DNA of 64,000 nt from Pseudomonas aegrilactucae (lineage in GTDB: Bacteria; Pseudomonadota; Gammaproteobacteria; Pseudomonadales; Pseudomonadaceae): the NCBI RefSeq assembly GCF_019168305.1, contig NZ_JAHTBI010000015.1:1-64000 (forward strand), read 5' to 3'. Below the pieces are notes generated by a model. It saw nothing but the letters and a program-made list of their open reading frames with translations. It was not told where the DNA came from and did not search any database. Below, one piece after another: positions 1 to 9,570 of the stretch. The number at the start of each line of letters is the position of its first letter. Positions within the stretch are counted from its first letter, which is position 1. A program made the position numbers and the translations under genes.

Positions 1-53
1 CGCGGCGCTTCGCTGGCAAGGCGAGTCGTCGCACCGCAGCTCCCACATTTGCT
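1..53. repeat. Degenerate REP-like sequence at window edge
   Basis: The stretch TTCGCTGGCAAG followed by CAGCTCCCACA resembles one arm of the REP repeat found intact elsewhere in the window, but the middle has diverged. It lies beyond the 3' end of cobK, the usual position for these repeats here. The partner arm, if any, is outside the window. Confidence 0.4.
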
Positions 54-126
54 GCAACGTGCCAGGGCCTGCAGGATCGGCGTTGTCAGCCTTTGTTTGC
101 TCGGCTTCAGAGCTGCATTGCACCCA

Positions 127-840
127 TCAAAGCACCGCCAGCAACTCAGCCACCCCACCAAACTCCCGATCCACCCCCACCAACACCGGCCGCTTCAATA
201 TCAACACCGGCACCCCGCGCTCGCGCGCTACCTCCAATTTTGGCTCGGTGGCGCTGCTGCCACTGTTCTTGCTGATCAGCACATCCACCTGCCGACGCTC
301 GAACAGCGCCCGTTCATCCTCCAGCCGAAACGGCCCACGCGCGCCAATCACCTCGCAACGCGCATTCCCCGCGCACGCCTCCAACGCCCGCAAGGTCCAG
401 AATTGCCCCGCCGGTATCTCGTGCAGATGCTGCAACGGCTCGCGGCCCAAGGTGAACAACGGCCGGTGAAACGCCTGCAACGCCCTCATCAACTCGGCCC
501 AGTCCGCCACCTCGCGCCAGTCATCCCCCGCCTGGGCCTGCCACGCCGGCCGGCGCAAGGCCCAGCACTCAACCCCGGCCAACCGCGCCGCCTGCACCGC
601 ATTGGCGCTGATCTGCGCAGCATACGGATGGGTGGCATCGATCAGCAGGCCGATGTTCTCTGCACGCAGATAGGCAGCCAGCCCCTCGGCCCCCCCATAC
701 CCGCCAACCCGCACCTGGCACGCCAGGTCGGTCGGCACCCGGCCGATGCCCGCCAGGCTGTAGACATGCTGCGGGCCCAGGTCACGGGCGATGAGCATCG
801 CTTCGGTCACGCCGCCCAGCAGCAGGATGCGCCGGCTCAT
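127..840 (-). CDS. cobK: Precorrin-6A reductase CobK
   Basis: CobK reduces precorrin-6A to precorrin-6B with NADPH in the corrin ring pathway (known for the family). The 237-residue product opens with a nucleotide-binding strand-loop, [18 protein letters not shown], and carries the family feature [14 protein letters not shown] near residue 80. The frame is open further upstream, but the ATG that overlaps the cbiD stop codon by 4 bp (ATGA) is chosen because [10 protein letters not shown] is where homology begins and the overlap implies translational coupling. It is the last gene of the leftward set cobL-cbiD-cobK. Confidence 0.93.
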   Translation of the reverse strand: MSRRILLLGGVTEAMLIARDLGPQHVYSLAGIGRVPTDLACQVRVGGYGGAEGLAAYLRAENIGLLIDATHPYAAQISANAVQAARLAGVECWALRRPAWQAQAGDDWREVADWAELMRALQAFHRPLFTLGREPLQHLHEIPAGQFWTLRALEACAGNARCEVIGARGPFRLEDERALFERRQVDVLISKNSGSSATEPKLEVARERGVPVLILKRPVLVGVDREFGGVAELLAVL

Positions 841-1931
841 TGCACACCCGCCCGGCCGACGATGCCGCCCTGGCGATCGATGGCAAACACCTCTACCTGC
901 ACCTGCGCCGGGACCACGCTGCGGGCAAATGCCAGGGCGTGCTCGCACACCGCATCACCCAGCGCCACGCCGGCCGCGCTGGCCAGCGCCAGCGCCTGCT
1001 GGCTGGTGTTGGCGCCAATGATCGCGGCCTGCAACGGCGCATCGGCACCCACCGCCGCAGCCCATTCGGCCAACTGCGGCAGGTCGATGCTCGAGTGTCG
1101 ACTGTGCAGGTCCATGTGCCCGGCGGCCAGCTTGCTGATCTTGCCAAAGCCGCCACAGATGCTCAGCTTGCCCACCGGCACCTTGCGCAGGTGCTTGAGC
1201 ACCGCACCGACAAAGTCGCCCATCTCGATCAGGGCAATGTCCGGGATGCCGTAGACCCGGCGCATGGTGTCTTCGCTGGCATTGCCGGTGCACGCGGCAA
1301 TGTGCTCGTAGCCGTTGGTACTGGCCACGTCGATGCCCTGGTGGATCGAGGCGATGTAGGCCGCGCAGGAGAACGGCCGCACGATGCCGCTGGTGCCCAG
1401 GATCGACAGGCCACCGAGGATGCCCAGGCGCGGGTTCATGGTTTTCAGCGCCAGGCTGGCGCCGTCCTGCACGTTCACGGTCACTTCAAAACCGCCCGCA
1501 TAACCGCACTCCAGCGCCAGGCGCTGCAAGTGTTCGGTCATCATGCGCCGCGGCACCGGGTTGATCGCAGGCTCACCCACCGCCAGCACCAGCCCCGGCC
1601 GGGTCACGGTGCCGACGCCGATGCCCGCGACAAAACGTACGCCGGGTTCCTCAAGCAGGCGCACGTGGCTGTAGAGCAACGCGCCATGGGTCACGTCAGG
1701 ATCGTCACCGGCATCCTTGAGCGTGCCGGCTTCGGCACCGCTGTCGGTCAGGCGGCAGAACTCCAGGCGCATCTGCACCTGCTTGCCCTTGGGCAGGGTG
1801 ATCTGCACCGCGTCGTTGTGCTGCCCGCTCAGCAGCAGGCGCGCCGCAGCCAGGCTGGTGGCGGTGGCGCAGCTGCCGGTGGTCAGGCCGCTGCGCAGCG
1901 GCGCCGGCTGTTCGGCGCTCTCGTCACGCAT
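837..1931 (-). CDS. cbiD: Cobalt-precorrin-5B C1-methyltransferase CbiD
   Basis: CbiD performs SAM-dependent C1 methylation and ring contraction chemistry and is the anaerobic-pathway counterpart of CobF. The protein of about 364 residues has the N-terminal [18 protein letters not shown] and an internal [14 protein letters not shown] typical of the family. An ATG and, one codon upstream, a TTG are both possible starts; ATG is taken. It overlaps the end of cobL by 8 bp and the start of cobK by 4 bp, so the three are one transcription unit. A CbiD enzyme alongside the aerobic enzymes CobG, CobK and CobL is normal for Pseudomonas, which uses a mixed set. Confidence 0.92.
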   Translation of the reverse strand: MRDESAEQPAPLRSGLTTGSCATATSLAAARLLLSGQHNDAVQITLPKGKQVQMRLEFCRLTDSGAEAGTLKDAGDDPDVTHGALLYSHVRLLEEPGVRFVAGIGVGTVTRPGLVLAVGEPAINPVPRRMMTEHLQRLALECGYAGGFEVTVNVQDGASLALKTMNPRLGILGGLSILGTSGIVRPFSCAAYIASIHQGIDVASTNGYEHIAACTGNASEDTMRRVYGIPDIALIEMGDFVGAVLKHLRKVPVGKLSICGGFGKISKLAAGHMDLHSRHSSIDLPQLAEWAAAVGADAPLQAAIIGANTSQQALALASAAGVALGDAVCEHALAFARSVVPAQVQVEVFAIDRQGGIVGRAGVQ

Positions 1932-3135
1932 CAAGGGGCTTGACCACGTCGAGCAGGGTGATCGGCAGCGCCTGGCGCCAGGTATCGAATTCGCCCAGCG
2001 GCTGCGCCTGGGCCACGTGGATGCGCGTCAGCTCGCCGCCATGCTGCGCACGCCAGCTCATCAGCAGGGTCTCGCTCTGCAGGGTCACGGCATTGGCCAC
2101 CAGGCGCCCGCCCGGGCGCAACTGCGCCCAGCAGGTGTCGAGCACGCCTTCACGGGTGACGCCGCCGCCAATGAAGATCGCATCGGGCCGCTCCAGACCC
2201 TGCAAGGCCTCGGGGGCCGCACCACGTACCAGCTGGAGGCCGGGCACACCGAGTGCCTCGCGGTTGCGTTCGATCAACTGCTGGCGCCCCGTGTCGGCCT
2301 CGATAGCCAATGCCCGGCACGCGGGGTGGGCACGCATCCACTCGATGCCGATCGAACCGCTGCCGGCACCCACGTCCCACAGCAGTTCGCCGGGCTGCGG
2401 GGCCAGGCGGGCGAGGGTGATGGCGCGCACGTCGCGCTTGGTGATCTGGCCGTCATGGCAAAAGGCGCTGTCCGGCAAGCCGGCCAGGGGGGACAGGCGT
2501 GGCGCCTCGGGTGCGGCCTGGCAGTCGACCGCCACCACGTTGAGCGCTGCGATGTCGTCCGCCTTCCAGGCATCGGCCACGCCGTCGATACGCCGCTCGG
2601 CAGCGCCCCCCAGGTGCTCCAGCACACTCAGGCGGCTGGGGCCGAAGCCGCGCTCGCGCAGCAGCGCGGCAATGGCGGCGGGGCTGTCGCCATCGTTGCT
2701 CAGCACCAGCAGGCGCTGGCCGGTATAGAGGTGGGCGGCGATGGCCGCAACCGGGCGCGCCACCACCGACAGCGTGACCACGTCCTGCAACGGCCAGCCC
2801 AGGCGTGCGGCGGCCAGCGAGCAGGACGAAGGCGAGGGCAATAGGTGCATGTGTGCCGCATCGAGCTGGCGCGCCAGGCTGGCGCCGACCCCGTAGAACA
2901 TCGGGTCGCCGCTGGCCAGCACGCACACCGCCTGGCCCTGCAGCGCCAGCACCGGGGCCAGCGCAAACGGGCTCGGCCAGGCCAGGCGCTCGGCCTTCAG
3001 GCAATGCGGCAGCAGGGCCAGCTGGCGCGGGCTGCCGAACACCTTCACGGCCTGCAGCAGGGCGCGCCGCGCCTGTTTGCCCAGGCCGTTGAAGCCGTCT
3101 TCGCCAATACCTACTACCGTCAACCAGGGCGCCAT
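1924..3135 (-). CDS. cobL: Precorrin-6Y C5,15-methyltransferase (decarboxylating) CobL
   Basis: CobL methylates precorrin-6B at C5 and C15 and decarboxylates the C12 acetate side chain. The 403 residues are a fusion of a CbiE-type tetrapyrrole methylase (N-terminal half, opening [15 protein letters not shown]) and a CbiT-type class I methyltransferase (C-terminal half, with the SAM-binding [13 protein letters not shown] near residue 250). It is the first gene of the leftward set and faces cobG across a spacer of about 115 bp, so both sets probably start from one divergent promoter region. Confidence 0.94.
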   Translation of the reverse strand: MAPWLTVVGIGEDGFNGLGKQARRALLQAVKVFGSPRQLALLPHCLKAERLAWPSPFALAPVLALQGQAVCVLASGDPMFYGVGASLARQLDAAHMHLLPSPSSCSLAAARLGWPLQDVVTLSVVARPVAAIAAHLYTGQRLLVLSNDGDSPAAIAALLRERGFGPSRLSVLEHLGGAAERRIDGVADAWKADDIAALNVVAVDCQAAPEAPRLSPLAGLPDSAFCHDGQITKRDVRAITLARLAPQPGELLWDVGAGSGSIGIEWMRAHPACRALAIEADTGRQQLIERNREALGVPGLQLVRGAAPEALQGLERPDAIFIGGGVTREGVLDTCWAQLRPGGRLVANAVTLQSETLLMSWRAQHGGELTRIHVAQAQPLGEFDTWRQALPITLLDVVKPLDA

Positions 3136-3252
3136 GCCGTTCCTCTTTTACTCGCCTATCCGACCGGCAGGCTTATCCTGCCGGCGGACAAAGCAGGCAT
3201 AATACCGCGCCTTTGTGCTACCAGCGCCTTTTGACGATTGCCGGGTGATCCC
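3136..3252. promoter_or_regulatory. Divergent cob promoter region with a perfect hairpin
   Basis: The spacer between cobL and cobG holds a perfect 8-bp inverted repeat, CCGGCAGG-CTTAT-CCTGCCGG, at 3164-3184. A possible -10 box, CATAAT, lies at 3198-3203 for the rightward genes. The spacer is too short for a full cobalamin riboswitch and I see no B12-box-like sequence. The hairpin could be an operator or an early-transcript structure; its role is inferred only from position. Confidence 0.5.
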
Positions 3253-4581
3253 TTGAGCCAGTCCCAGCCCCCAGTTGCCCTTCGCCCCTCGGCTTGCCCG
3301 GGGTTGTGGCGCATCGTCCAGGCGCTGGACGGCGGTATCTCGCGCATCAAGCTCGATGCCGGCACCTTGAGCGCGGCGCAGGCCGAGGCGGTGGCCCATG
3401 CCGCGGAGCGCTTTGCCGGTGGCGTGATCGAGGTGACCAACCGCAGCAACCTGCAGATTCGCGGTATCGGCAGCGACCACGCCGGGTTGATCGAGTGCCT
3501 GCTGGGCGCCGGCCTGGGCCCGCGCCAGGCGGCCGGCGACGATGTGCGCAACCTGATGCTCAGCCCCACGGCGGGCCTGGACCGCGCCCAGTTGTTCGAT
3601 TGCCGCGCGCTGGCCGGGCAGGTTCTCGAGTCGCTGCAGACCACGGAGCGCTTCCACCAGCTGTCGGCCAAGTTCGCCGTGCAACTGGACGCCGGGGAAG
3701 ACCTGGCGATGCTCACCCACCCGCACGACCTGTGGCTGTCGGCGCTGCGTCTGGACGGCCAGGTGTGGCTGGCGTTCGGCCTGGCCGGCTGCCCGGCCCA
3801 CAGCGCGCCGCTGGGCGCGGTGCCATTGGCCGACGGGCATGCGCTGGTGCTGGCGGCGTTGCAGCGCTTTCTCGACCTGGCCAGCCCGCAACAGGCACGC
3901 ATGCGCCAGTTGCTGGCCGACTGCACCGGCGAAGCGTTCGTGCAGGGCCTGGGGCTGGCGGTACGGCGCGATGACGCGGTACTCGGCTGGCGCCGCCCGC
4001 TGCGTGACCTGGCGCTGCATCTGGGAGTCTACCCACAGTTGCAGCCGGCCACGGTCGCGGTCGGCGCCGCCGCCCCGCTGGGCCGCCTGAGCGCGGCGCA
4101 ACTGCGTGGCGCGGCACGGCTGGCCGCGACCCTGGGCGATGGCAGCCTGCGCATGACGCCCTGGCAAAGCCTGTTGCTGCCCAACATTGCAGCCCGCCGG
4201 GCCGACACGGCGCTGCAGGGGCTGCATGCGCTGGGCCTGTTGTGCGACCCGCGCCAGGCACTGGCACGCATGGTCGCCTGCACCGGCTCAGCCGGGTGCG
4301 CCAAGGCCCTGGCCGACACCAAGGCCGACGCCCTGCAACTGGCCGCGCTGCTGCGTGAGCCGGGCGCGGTGGCGGGCATTCACCTCAGTGGCTGTGCGCG
4401 CTCCTGCGCGCTGGCCCACAGCGCCCCGGCCACCCTGCTGGCGGTCGGGCACGCGCGTTACGACCTGTATTTTCACGACCCGGCGCAGCCGGGCCTGGGC
4501 GTCCTCACCGGGCGCAACCTGACATTGAAAGAAGCGGGCACGCAACTCGACGCCCGCCCACGGAGCAACCCCGATGATTGA
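3253..4581 (+). CDS. cobG: Precorrin-3B synthase CobG
   Basis: CobG is the oxygen-dependent, sulfite-reductase-like monooxygenase that converts precorrin-3A to precorrin-3B, the mark of the aerobic cobalamin route. The protein of about 442 residues shows CTGSAGC (C-x5-C) near residue 340 and GCARSC (C-x3-C) about 38 residues later, the four cysteines expected for the 4Fe-4S/siroheme centre. No ATG is available. TTG codons at 3238 and 3253 are both in frame; 3253 is preferred because GGGTGAT lies a few bases upstream. The end overlaps cobH by 8 bp. Confidence 0.9.
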   Translation: MSQSQPPVALRPSACPGLWRIVQALDGGISRIKLDAGTLSAAQAEAVAHAAERFAGGVIEVTNRSNLQIRGIGSDHAGLIECLLGAGLGPRQAAGDDVRNLMLSPTAGLDRAQLFDCRALAGQVLESLQTTERFHQLSAKFAVQLDAGEDLAMLTHPHDLWLSALRLDGQVWLAFGLAGCPAHSAPLGAVPLADGHALVLAALQRFLDLASPQQARMRQLLADCTGEAFVQGLGLAVRRDDAVLGWRRPLRDLALHLGVYPQLQPATVAVGAAAPLGRLSAAQLRGAARLAATLGDGSLRMTPWQSLLLPNIAARRADTALQGLHALGLLCDPRQALARMVACTGSAGCAKALADTKADALQLAALLREPGAVAGIHLSGCARSCALAHSAPATLLAVGHARYDLYFHDPAQPGLGVLTGRNLTLKEAGTQLDARPRSNPDD

Positions 4582-5200
4582 TTACATCCGCGACGGCCAG
4601 GAGATCTATCGCAACTCCTTCGCCATCATTCGCCAGGAGGCTCGCCTGGAGCGGATCCCGGCCGACCTGGAAAAACTCGCGGTGCGGGTCATTCATGCCT
4701 GCGGCATGGTCGAGGTGGTCGATGCGCTGCGTTTCAGCGACGGCGCCGGCAAGGCCGGACGCGAGGCGCTGGCCAACGGTGCGCCGATCCTGTGCGATGC
4801 GCGGATGGTCGCCGAAGGCATCACCCGCGCCCGTCTGCCGGCCAACAACCCAGTGATCTGCACCCTGCGCGACGACAGCGTGCCGGCGCTGGCCAGGGAG
4901 CTGGGCAACACCCGCTCGGCGGTGGCGCTGGAGCTGTGGCGGCCGCACCTGGAGGGCAGCGTGGTGGTGATCGGCAATGCGCCCACCGCCTTGTTCTACC
5001 TGCTCGACATGATCGACGCCGGTGCCCCGAAGCCTGCGTTGATCCTCGGCTTCCCGGTGGGCTTCGTCGGCGCCGCCGAGTCCAAGGCGATGCTTGCGGC
5101 CGACAGCCGCGGGGTGCCGTTCGTGATCGTCGAAGGCCGCCTGGGCGGTAGCGCGATGGCGGCAGCGGCGGTCAATGCGCTGGCCACGGAGGTCGAATGA
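4574..5200 (+). CDS. cobH: Precorrin-8X methylmutase CobH
   Basis: CobH moves the C11 methyl group to C12, turning precorrin-8X into hydrogenobyrinate. The 208-residue length fits the family. The conserved histidine lies in [14 protein letters not shown] near residue 40, and [13 protein letters not shown] near residue 140 matches the substrate-binding region. It overlaps cobG by 8 bp and cobI by 4 bp, indicating a tightly coupled cobGHIJ operon. Confidence 0.95.
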   Translation: MIDYIRDGQEIYRNSFAIIRQEARLERIPADLEKLAVRVIHACGMVEVVDALRFSDGAGKAGREALANGAPILCDARMVAEGITRARLPANNPVICTLRDDSVPALARELGNTRSAVALELWRPHLEGSVVVIGNAPTALFYLLDMIDAGAPKPALILGFPVGFVGAAESKAMLAADSRGVPFVIVEGRLGGSAMAAAAVNALATEVE

Positions 5201-5931
5201 TGCAGGCACGCGGACGACTGCTTGGCCTGGGCGTGGGCCCCGGCGACCCGGAACTGATCACCGTCAAGGCCCTGCGCCTGCTGCGCGAAGCCCCGGTGGT
5301 GGCCTACTTCGTGGCCAAGGGCAAGCGCGGCAATGCCTTCGGCATCATCGAGGCGCACCTGCAGGATGCACAGACCCTGCTGCCGTTGGTGTACCCGGTG
5401 ACCACCGAGGTGTTGCCGGCGCCGCTGTCGTATGAACAGGTGATCAGCGACTTCTACGACCAGGCCAGCCTGGAAGTGGCCACGCACCTGGATGCCGGGC
5501 GCGACGTGGCGGTGATCTGCGAAGGCGATCCGTTCTTCTATGGCTCCTACATGTACCTGCACGACCGCCTGGCCGAGCGTTACGAGGCCCAGGTGATTCC
5601 CGGCGTGTGCTCGATGCTCGGCGGCGCGTCGGTACTCGGCGCGCCGCTGGTGTACCGCAACCAGAGCCTGTCGGTGCTGTCCGGCGTACTGCCGGCCGAG
5701 GAGCTCAAGCGCCGCCTGGCCGATGCCGACGCTGCGGTGATCATGAAGCTGGGGCGCAATTTTCCCAAGGTACGCGACGTGCTGGCCGAGCTGGGCATGG
5801 CCGAGCGAGCGCTGTACGTGGAGCGCGCGACCATGGCCAACCAGAAGATCGTGGCGCTGGACGCGGTCGACCCGCAGTCCTCGCCGTACTTCTCGTTGAT
5901 CATCGTGCCGGGTGAAAGGTGGCAGGGGTGA
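5197..5931 (+). CDS. cobI: Precorrin-2 C20-methyltransferase CobI
   Basis: CobI uses SAM to methylate precorrin-2 at C20, giving precorrin-3A, the substrate of CobG. The 244 residues form a standard tetrapyrrole (corrin/porphyrin) methylase, with [17 protein letters not shown] at the N terminus and the second SAM motif in [16 protein letters not shown] near residue 110. Two ATG codons in tandem begin it; the first overlaps the cobH stop by 4 bp. Its stop overlaps the cobJ start by one base. Confidence 0.95.
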   Translation: MMQARGRLLGLGVGPGDPELITVKALRLLREAPVVAYFVAKGKRGNAFGIIEAHLQDAQTLLPLVYPVTTEVLPAPLSYEQVISDFYDQASLEVATHLDAGRDVAVICEGDPFFYGSYMYLHDRLAERYEAQVIPGVCSMLGGASVLGAPLVYRNQSLSVLSGVLPAEELKRRLADADAAVIMKLGRNFPKVRDVLAELGMAERALYVERATMANQKIVALDAVDPQSSPYFSLIIVPGERWQG

Positions 5932-7634
5932 TGAGGCACAACGCACCGGCCATCGTCATTCTGGGCAAGGGCAGCCTGGCCACTGCGCGCAGGCTCCAGC
6001 AACTCTACCCCGACGCGCTCATCCATGGCCTGGCCGGGCGTGTCGAGGGCGTGGACCGCAGCTATCAGGCGTTCGGCGCCACGTTGCGCCAGCTGTACCA
6101 GCAGGACACCCCGATCATCGCCCTGTGCGCCGCCGGCATCGTGATCCGCAGCCTGGCCAGCGTGCTGCTGGAAAAGGGCGCAGAACCCCCGGTGCTGGCC
6201 GTGGCCGAAGATGGCAGCGCCGTGGTGCCGCTGCTCGGCGGGCTGGGCGGGGTCAACACCCTGGCCCGCGAAATTGCCGCCGGGCTTGGGGTCGCCCCGG
6301 CCATCACCACCAGCGGCGAGCTGCGTTTCGGCACCTGCCTGCTCAACCCGCCCAGCGGTTATGCGCTGGCCGACCTGGAGCTGGGCAAGCGTTTCGTCTC
6401 TGACCTGCTGGCCGGTGAGCCGGTGCGTATCGACGGTGACGCGCCGTGGCTGGCGCAGGCACAGTTGCCGCACAGCGAGCAGGCGCAACGAGCGATTCAC
6501 GTCGGCTGCGATGTACGCGAGGCCGACGCCAACGAGCTGGTGATCTACCCGCGTTGCGTACTGGTGGCGGTGAGTGCCCAGGTGCCGGCGCTGGCCACGG
6601 CAGTACGTGAGGCGCTGCGCAGCGCCAGGATCGCCGAACCTGCCCTGGCCTGCCTGCTGGCGGCCGACAGCGAGATGGCCAGCCCGGTGTTGCACGCGGC
6701 GGCGGCCGAGCTGGGCGTACCGCTGCGCTTTGCCCCGGCGGGCGGCAGTGTCGCCGAGCTGGCGGCGCAGGCCTGGCCGCAATTGCTGGCGCCACAGTGC
6801 GTTGGCGAAGGTGTGGCGATTGCGGTGGCCAACCAGCCCATCGACCCGCAGCAGATCGGTTGCGCGCGCGGGCGTCTGGCCGTGATCGGCCTCGGGCCGG
6901 GGGCTGCCGACCTGATGGTACCGGCGGTCAAGGCCGAGCTGGCGCGCGCCGACGATGTGCTGGGCTATGAAACCTACGTGCGCATGGCCGGCCCGTTCCG
7001 GGCTGACCAGGTGCTGCACTGCACCGACAATCGCGAAGAGATGCAGCGCGCCCGCCACGCCTTCGAGCTGGCGGCGCAAGGTCGCTCGGTGGTGGTGGTG
7101 TCGTCGGGCGATCCGGGTGTGTTCGCCATGGCGGCCGCCGTGCTGGAGGCCCTGCACGAATCGACGGACCCGCAGTGGCACAGCGTCGACCTGCAGATGC
7201 TGCCGGGCGTGTCGGCCTCGCTGGCCACTGCCGCGCAAGCCGGTGCGCCGCTGGGGCATGACTTCTGCGTGCTGTCGCTGTCGGACAACCTCAAGCCCTG
7301 GGACATCATCGAAAAGCGCCTGGACCTGGCCTGCCAGGCCGACCTGGCGCTGGCCTTCTACAACCCGATCTCACGCTCGCGCCCCTGGCAACTGGGGCGT
7401 GCGCTGGAGATCGTGCGCCAGCACCGCACGCCAGATACCCCGGTGGTGCTGGGGCGTGATATCGGCCGCCCCGGTCAGACCCTGCGCACCACCTCCCTGG
7501 GGGCGCTGACGCCGGAGCAGGTCGACATGCGCACCATGGTGCTGGTGGGGTCGTCCACCACCTGTACCTTCCCGCGTGCCGCAGGCGGGGAGTGGGTGTA
7601 TACGCCACGTTGGTACGGGACCCGGCCGGCGTAG
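5931..7634 (+). CDS. cobJ: CbiG-CobJ fusion, precorrin-3B C17-methyltransferase
   Basis: The protein of about 567 residues is a fusion. Residues 1 to about 300 resemble CbiG: the N-terminal domain includes IIALCAAGIVIRSLA and a GGLGGVN motif, followed by a CobE-like CbiG C-terminal domain. From about residue 310 (RLAVIGLGPGAADLMVPAV) it is a tetrapyrrole methylase of the CobJ type that methylates C17 with ring contraction. CobJ alone is about 250 residues, so the length supports a two-gene fusion, as known in other Pseudomonas. The ATG next to the cobI stop is chosen; GTG codons at 5928 and 5919 also fit. It is the last gene of the operon. Confidence 0.92.
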   Translation: MRHNAPAIVILGKGSLATARRLQQLYPDALIHGLAGRVEGVDRSYQAFGATLRQLYQQDTPIIALCAAGIVIRSLASVLLEKGAEPPVLAVAEDGSAVVPLLGGLGGVNTLAREIAAGLGVAPAITTSGELRFGTCLLNPPSGYALADLELGKRFVSDLLAGEPVRIDGDAPWLAQAQLPHSEQAQRAIHVGCDVREADANELVIYPRCVLVAVSAQVPALATAVREALRSARIAEPALACLLAADSEMASPVLHAAAAELGVPLRFAPAGGSVAELAAQAWPQLLAPQCVGEGVAIAVANQPIDPQQIGCARGRLAVIGLGPGAADLMVPAVKAELARADDVLGYETYVRMAGPFRADQVLHCTDNREEMQRARHAFELAAQGRSVVVVSSGDPGVFAMAAAVLEALHESTDPQWHSVDLQMLPGVSASLATAAQAGAPLGHDFCVLSLSDNLKPWDIIEKRLDLACQADLALAFYNPISRSRPWQLGRALEIVRQHRTPDTPVVLGRDIGRPGQTLRTTSLGALTPEQVDMRTMVLVGSSTTCTFPRAAGGEWVYTPRWYGTRPA

Positions 7635-7989
7635 CCAGGGACAGCCCGATGGGTGCAAAGGTTGCGCTTGGGTGCGAGTGCAACTTTTCTCGCTGGCCGA
7701 GGGTAAGTTGCTGGCGGTTTGGCCCGGGGCCATCTGTGCGGTGCGTGTAGGCAGTATCCGTTGTTCAGGCCAATGAGTGGCGGTGTGCAGGTGTTACCTG
7801 GCGCAGCGCCAAGTAAGAAGAATGCAAAGCTGTTGTTTTTAAACGAACCTGAATGTCCGCGGGTGTCACGTAATCTGTTTTCAACGAAATGCCTTGTTTC
7901 ATCTGGCACGGCGTTCTGTCGTGGTGCGGTGATAGTTTTAAGTTGCCTGGCTGTACAGCGGCAAATTAAACCTGAACAAGGATGATGTT
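7635..7989. other. 355-bp spacer before the accessory triplet
   Basis: No convincing gene is seen here. The base composition turns AT-richer from about 7800 onward, unlike the cob genes. It contains a 23-bp near-palindrome (separate entry). The triplet's first gene has an AAGGATGATGTT leader directly before its ATG. No cob terminator with a T-tract could be identified. Confidence 0.6.
7794..7816. promoter_or_regulatory. 23-bp near-perfect palindrome, candidate operator
   Basis: TTACCTGGCGC-A-GCGCCAAGTAA is an inverted repeat with 11-bp arms, one mismatched pair and a 1-nt centre. The tiny centre argues against an RNA terminator (no stem-loop turn, no T-tract) and for a dimeric DNA-binding protein site. 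It lies about 175 bp upstream of the accessory triplet. No regulator gene is adjacent. Confidence 0.45.
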
Positions 7990-8781
7990 ATGGATAACGT
8001 GAACCTGTTTCCCTGTGCGGAAAAAAGCGAAGAGTTTTTCAGCAAACTGCAAGTGCCTGAGCGCCAGCCTGTTCCGATGTCGATGCTCGGCTTGATGTCG
8101 GCTGAGGGGCTGGACGACGAAACGGGCGAAGTTGCGCTGATGACCAGCGAAGGCCCGACGATTCTGACGTTTGCCGACAAGCTGTCTGCGGACAAGCGGC
8201 AGATGGCCAAGGATGCCACTCTATTCGCCGAGATGGTGGCAAACACCTCGGGCAACATCCAGGAGCAGCCCCTGCAATGGCTGGCGGCCTACCGGGAAGC
8301 CATGCTGCATGCCGGCTGGTTCATGGCCAGTTCCGATCGCCAGAGCTACAACACCAGCAAACGCGACATCACCATGGACAGCGTGGTGTTGGAGATTGTC
8401 GCTTCGGTGTCCGGTGGCAACGCCGCGGCAATGATCCCGCTGGTCTCCAGGGCCCTCGACAAACTCAAGGGTGACGAGGACATGATTACCCTGTTCAACA
8501 ACAACAGCACGGGTGCAACCAAGGACAGTTGCCGCATTCTGCCGTGTCTTGAAACACCCAACGGCGAGGCCGTGACGCTGTTTATCGGGCTTGAATACAA
8601 CAGGCGTACCGATAACGGCGGTGCGCTGTTCTGGAAGTGGGATGTCGAAACAATGGACATTACTCAAGTTGCCACGATGGTGAATTGGAATGAGCGCGTC
8701 TATCAACGCAACAAAGAGGAAATCCATGATTACATGGGTGTCTCTTCGGATAACTTCTTCAAGAAAATAAAGAGGAAGTAA
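7990..8781 (+). CDS. Unrecognised protein, first of a paralogous triplet
   Basis: I do not recognise this 263-residue protein. It is hydrophilic, with no signal peptide or membrane segment, so probably cytosolic. A helical core (about residues 65-110, including KDATLFAEMVAN and QWLAAYREAMLHAGW) is followed by a strand-rich C-terminal half (LFIGLEYNRR, ALFWKWDVETMDITQVATMVNW) and a lysine-rich tail. The same layout recurs in the next two genes, so they are probably diverged copies. A ribosome site (AAGGATG) precedes the ATG. The triplet sits between conserved cob and marC/retS genes, suggesting an inserted accessory module. Function unknown. Confidence 0.85.
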   Translation: MDNVNLFPCAEKSEEFFSKLQVPERQPVPMSMLGLMSAEGLDDETGEVALMTSEGPTILTFADKLSADKRQMAKDATLFAEMVANTSGNIQEQPLQWLAAYREAMLHAGWFMASSDRQSYNTSKRDITMDSVVLEIVASVSGGNAAAMIPLVSRALDKLKGDEDMITLFNNNSTGATKDSCRILPCLETPNGEAVTLFIGLEYNRRTDNGGALFWKWDVETMDITQVATMVNWNERVYQRNKEEIHDYMGVSSDNFFKKIKRK

Positions 8782-8838
8782 CTTCTCATCGGCATCGGTG
8801 CCATGGCGCCGGTGTCGCTATCCTCAAGGAGTCGAGGT

Positions 8839-9570
8839 ATGGAAACGCAGTACCAAACATGGGTCAACGGCGCGCAACTGATTTCATTTCCAGCAGGCGT
8901 GAGCGCGTCGGCCGCCAATGATGTCTTGAACTCTCACTTGCTGGCGCAGGTCTGCGCCAATCAGGATGGCGTCGTCACGGCCAATCCCCGGGCGTGGTTC
9001 CAACGCAGTGTGGACGGGCTGGCTCAGCTCATGTGGAGTACCCAGAGCACGCAATCCGATGTTTCCAGGTTCGGCAATCTGGATGACCTGAGCATCGTTG
9101 CGCTGGTGGCAAAACACCTCAGGAAAAAGTTGCCCACGGTCATCTTCAAGCAGATGACCGGCATGCTGGAACAGATTTGCGAGTTGGACTACGAGCATCC
9201 GGCCCGTCAGCTGTTCCGCACCCAGGTGCTCGACCGCAACGTCGGCGCGCATGGCACGAAACGAACGGCCATCAACTTCCAGCTGAGTGCGTGCACCGCG
9301 CCAGACCAGGTGTTCAGCCTGTTTGTAAGCCTGACACTGGCCGTGCCGCTGCAGCAGGACTTCCTGCACCAGGCGTTCTACGGCGTTGACAGCCCAGGCG
9401 ACGGCCTGTTTTTCTACAGCCACAAGGAGCTGTCCGTTGCACGCTATGCGCGACTGCGCGAGATGACGGTCGCTGCCCTGGCGGGCGATGCCGTTTCGCT
9501 CAGGCAGCGTTTGCCCGTCGTCACGGCAACACCCGCCACGCTGGAAGGGGGCGCCAATGGCCGCGTATGA
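8839..9570 (+). CDS. Unrecognised protein, second of a paralogous triplet
   Basis: This 243-residue unknown protein has the layout of its neighbour: a helical core (HLLAQVCAN, then NPRAWFQRSVDGLAQLMW), a middle with HLRKKLPTVIFKQM, and a strand-rich end (VFSLFVSLTLAV, GLFFYSHKELSVARYARLREM). The ATG is chosen because AAGGAG lies about 8 bp upstream; the frame is open slightly earlier. It starts 57 bp after the first gene and ends inside the start of the third, so the three are one operon. No signal peptide, cysteine motif or catalytic signature is visible. Confidence 0.83.
   Translation: METQYQTWVNGAQLISFPAGVSASAANDVLNSHLLAQVCANQDGVVTANPRAWFQRSVDGLAQLMWSTQSTQSDVSRFGNLDDLSIVALVAKHLRKKLPTVIFKQMTGMLEQICELDYEHPARQLFRTQVLDRNVGAHGTKRTAINFQLSACTAPDQVFSLFVSLTLAVPLQQDFLHQAFYGVDSPGDGLFFYSHKELSVARYARLREMTVAALAGDAVSLRQRLPVVTATPATLEGGANGRV

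Noticed and set aside
3136..3252. Cobalamin riboswitch between the cob gene sets
   Set aside because: The spacer is only about 117 bp, far below the usual size, and shows no B12-box-like core.
7905..7925. A TGGCAC start resembling a sigma-54 promoter before the triplet
   Set aside because: The -12 half reads TTCTG at the required distance instead of TTGC, so the invariant GC is missing.
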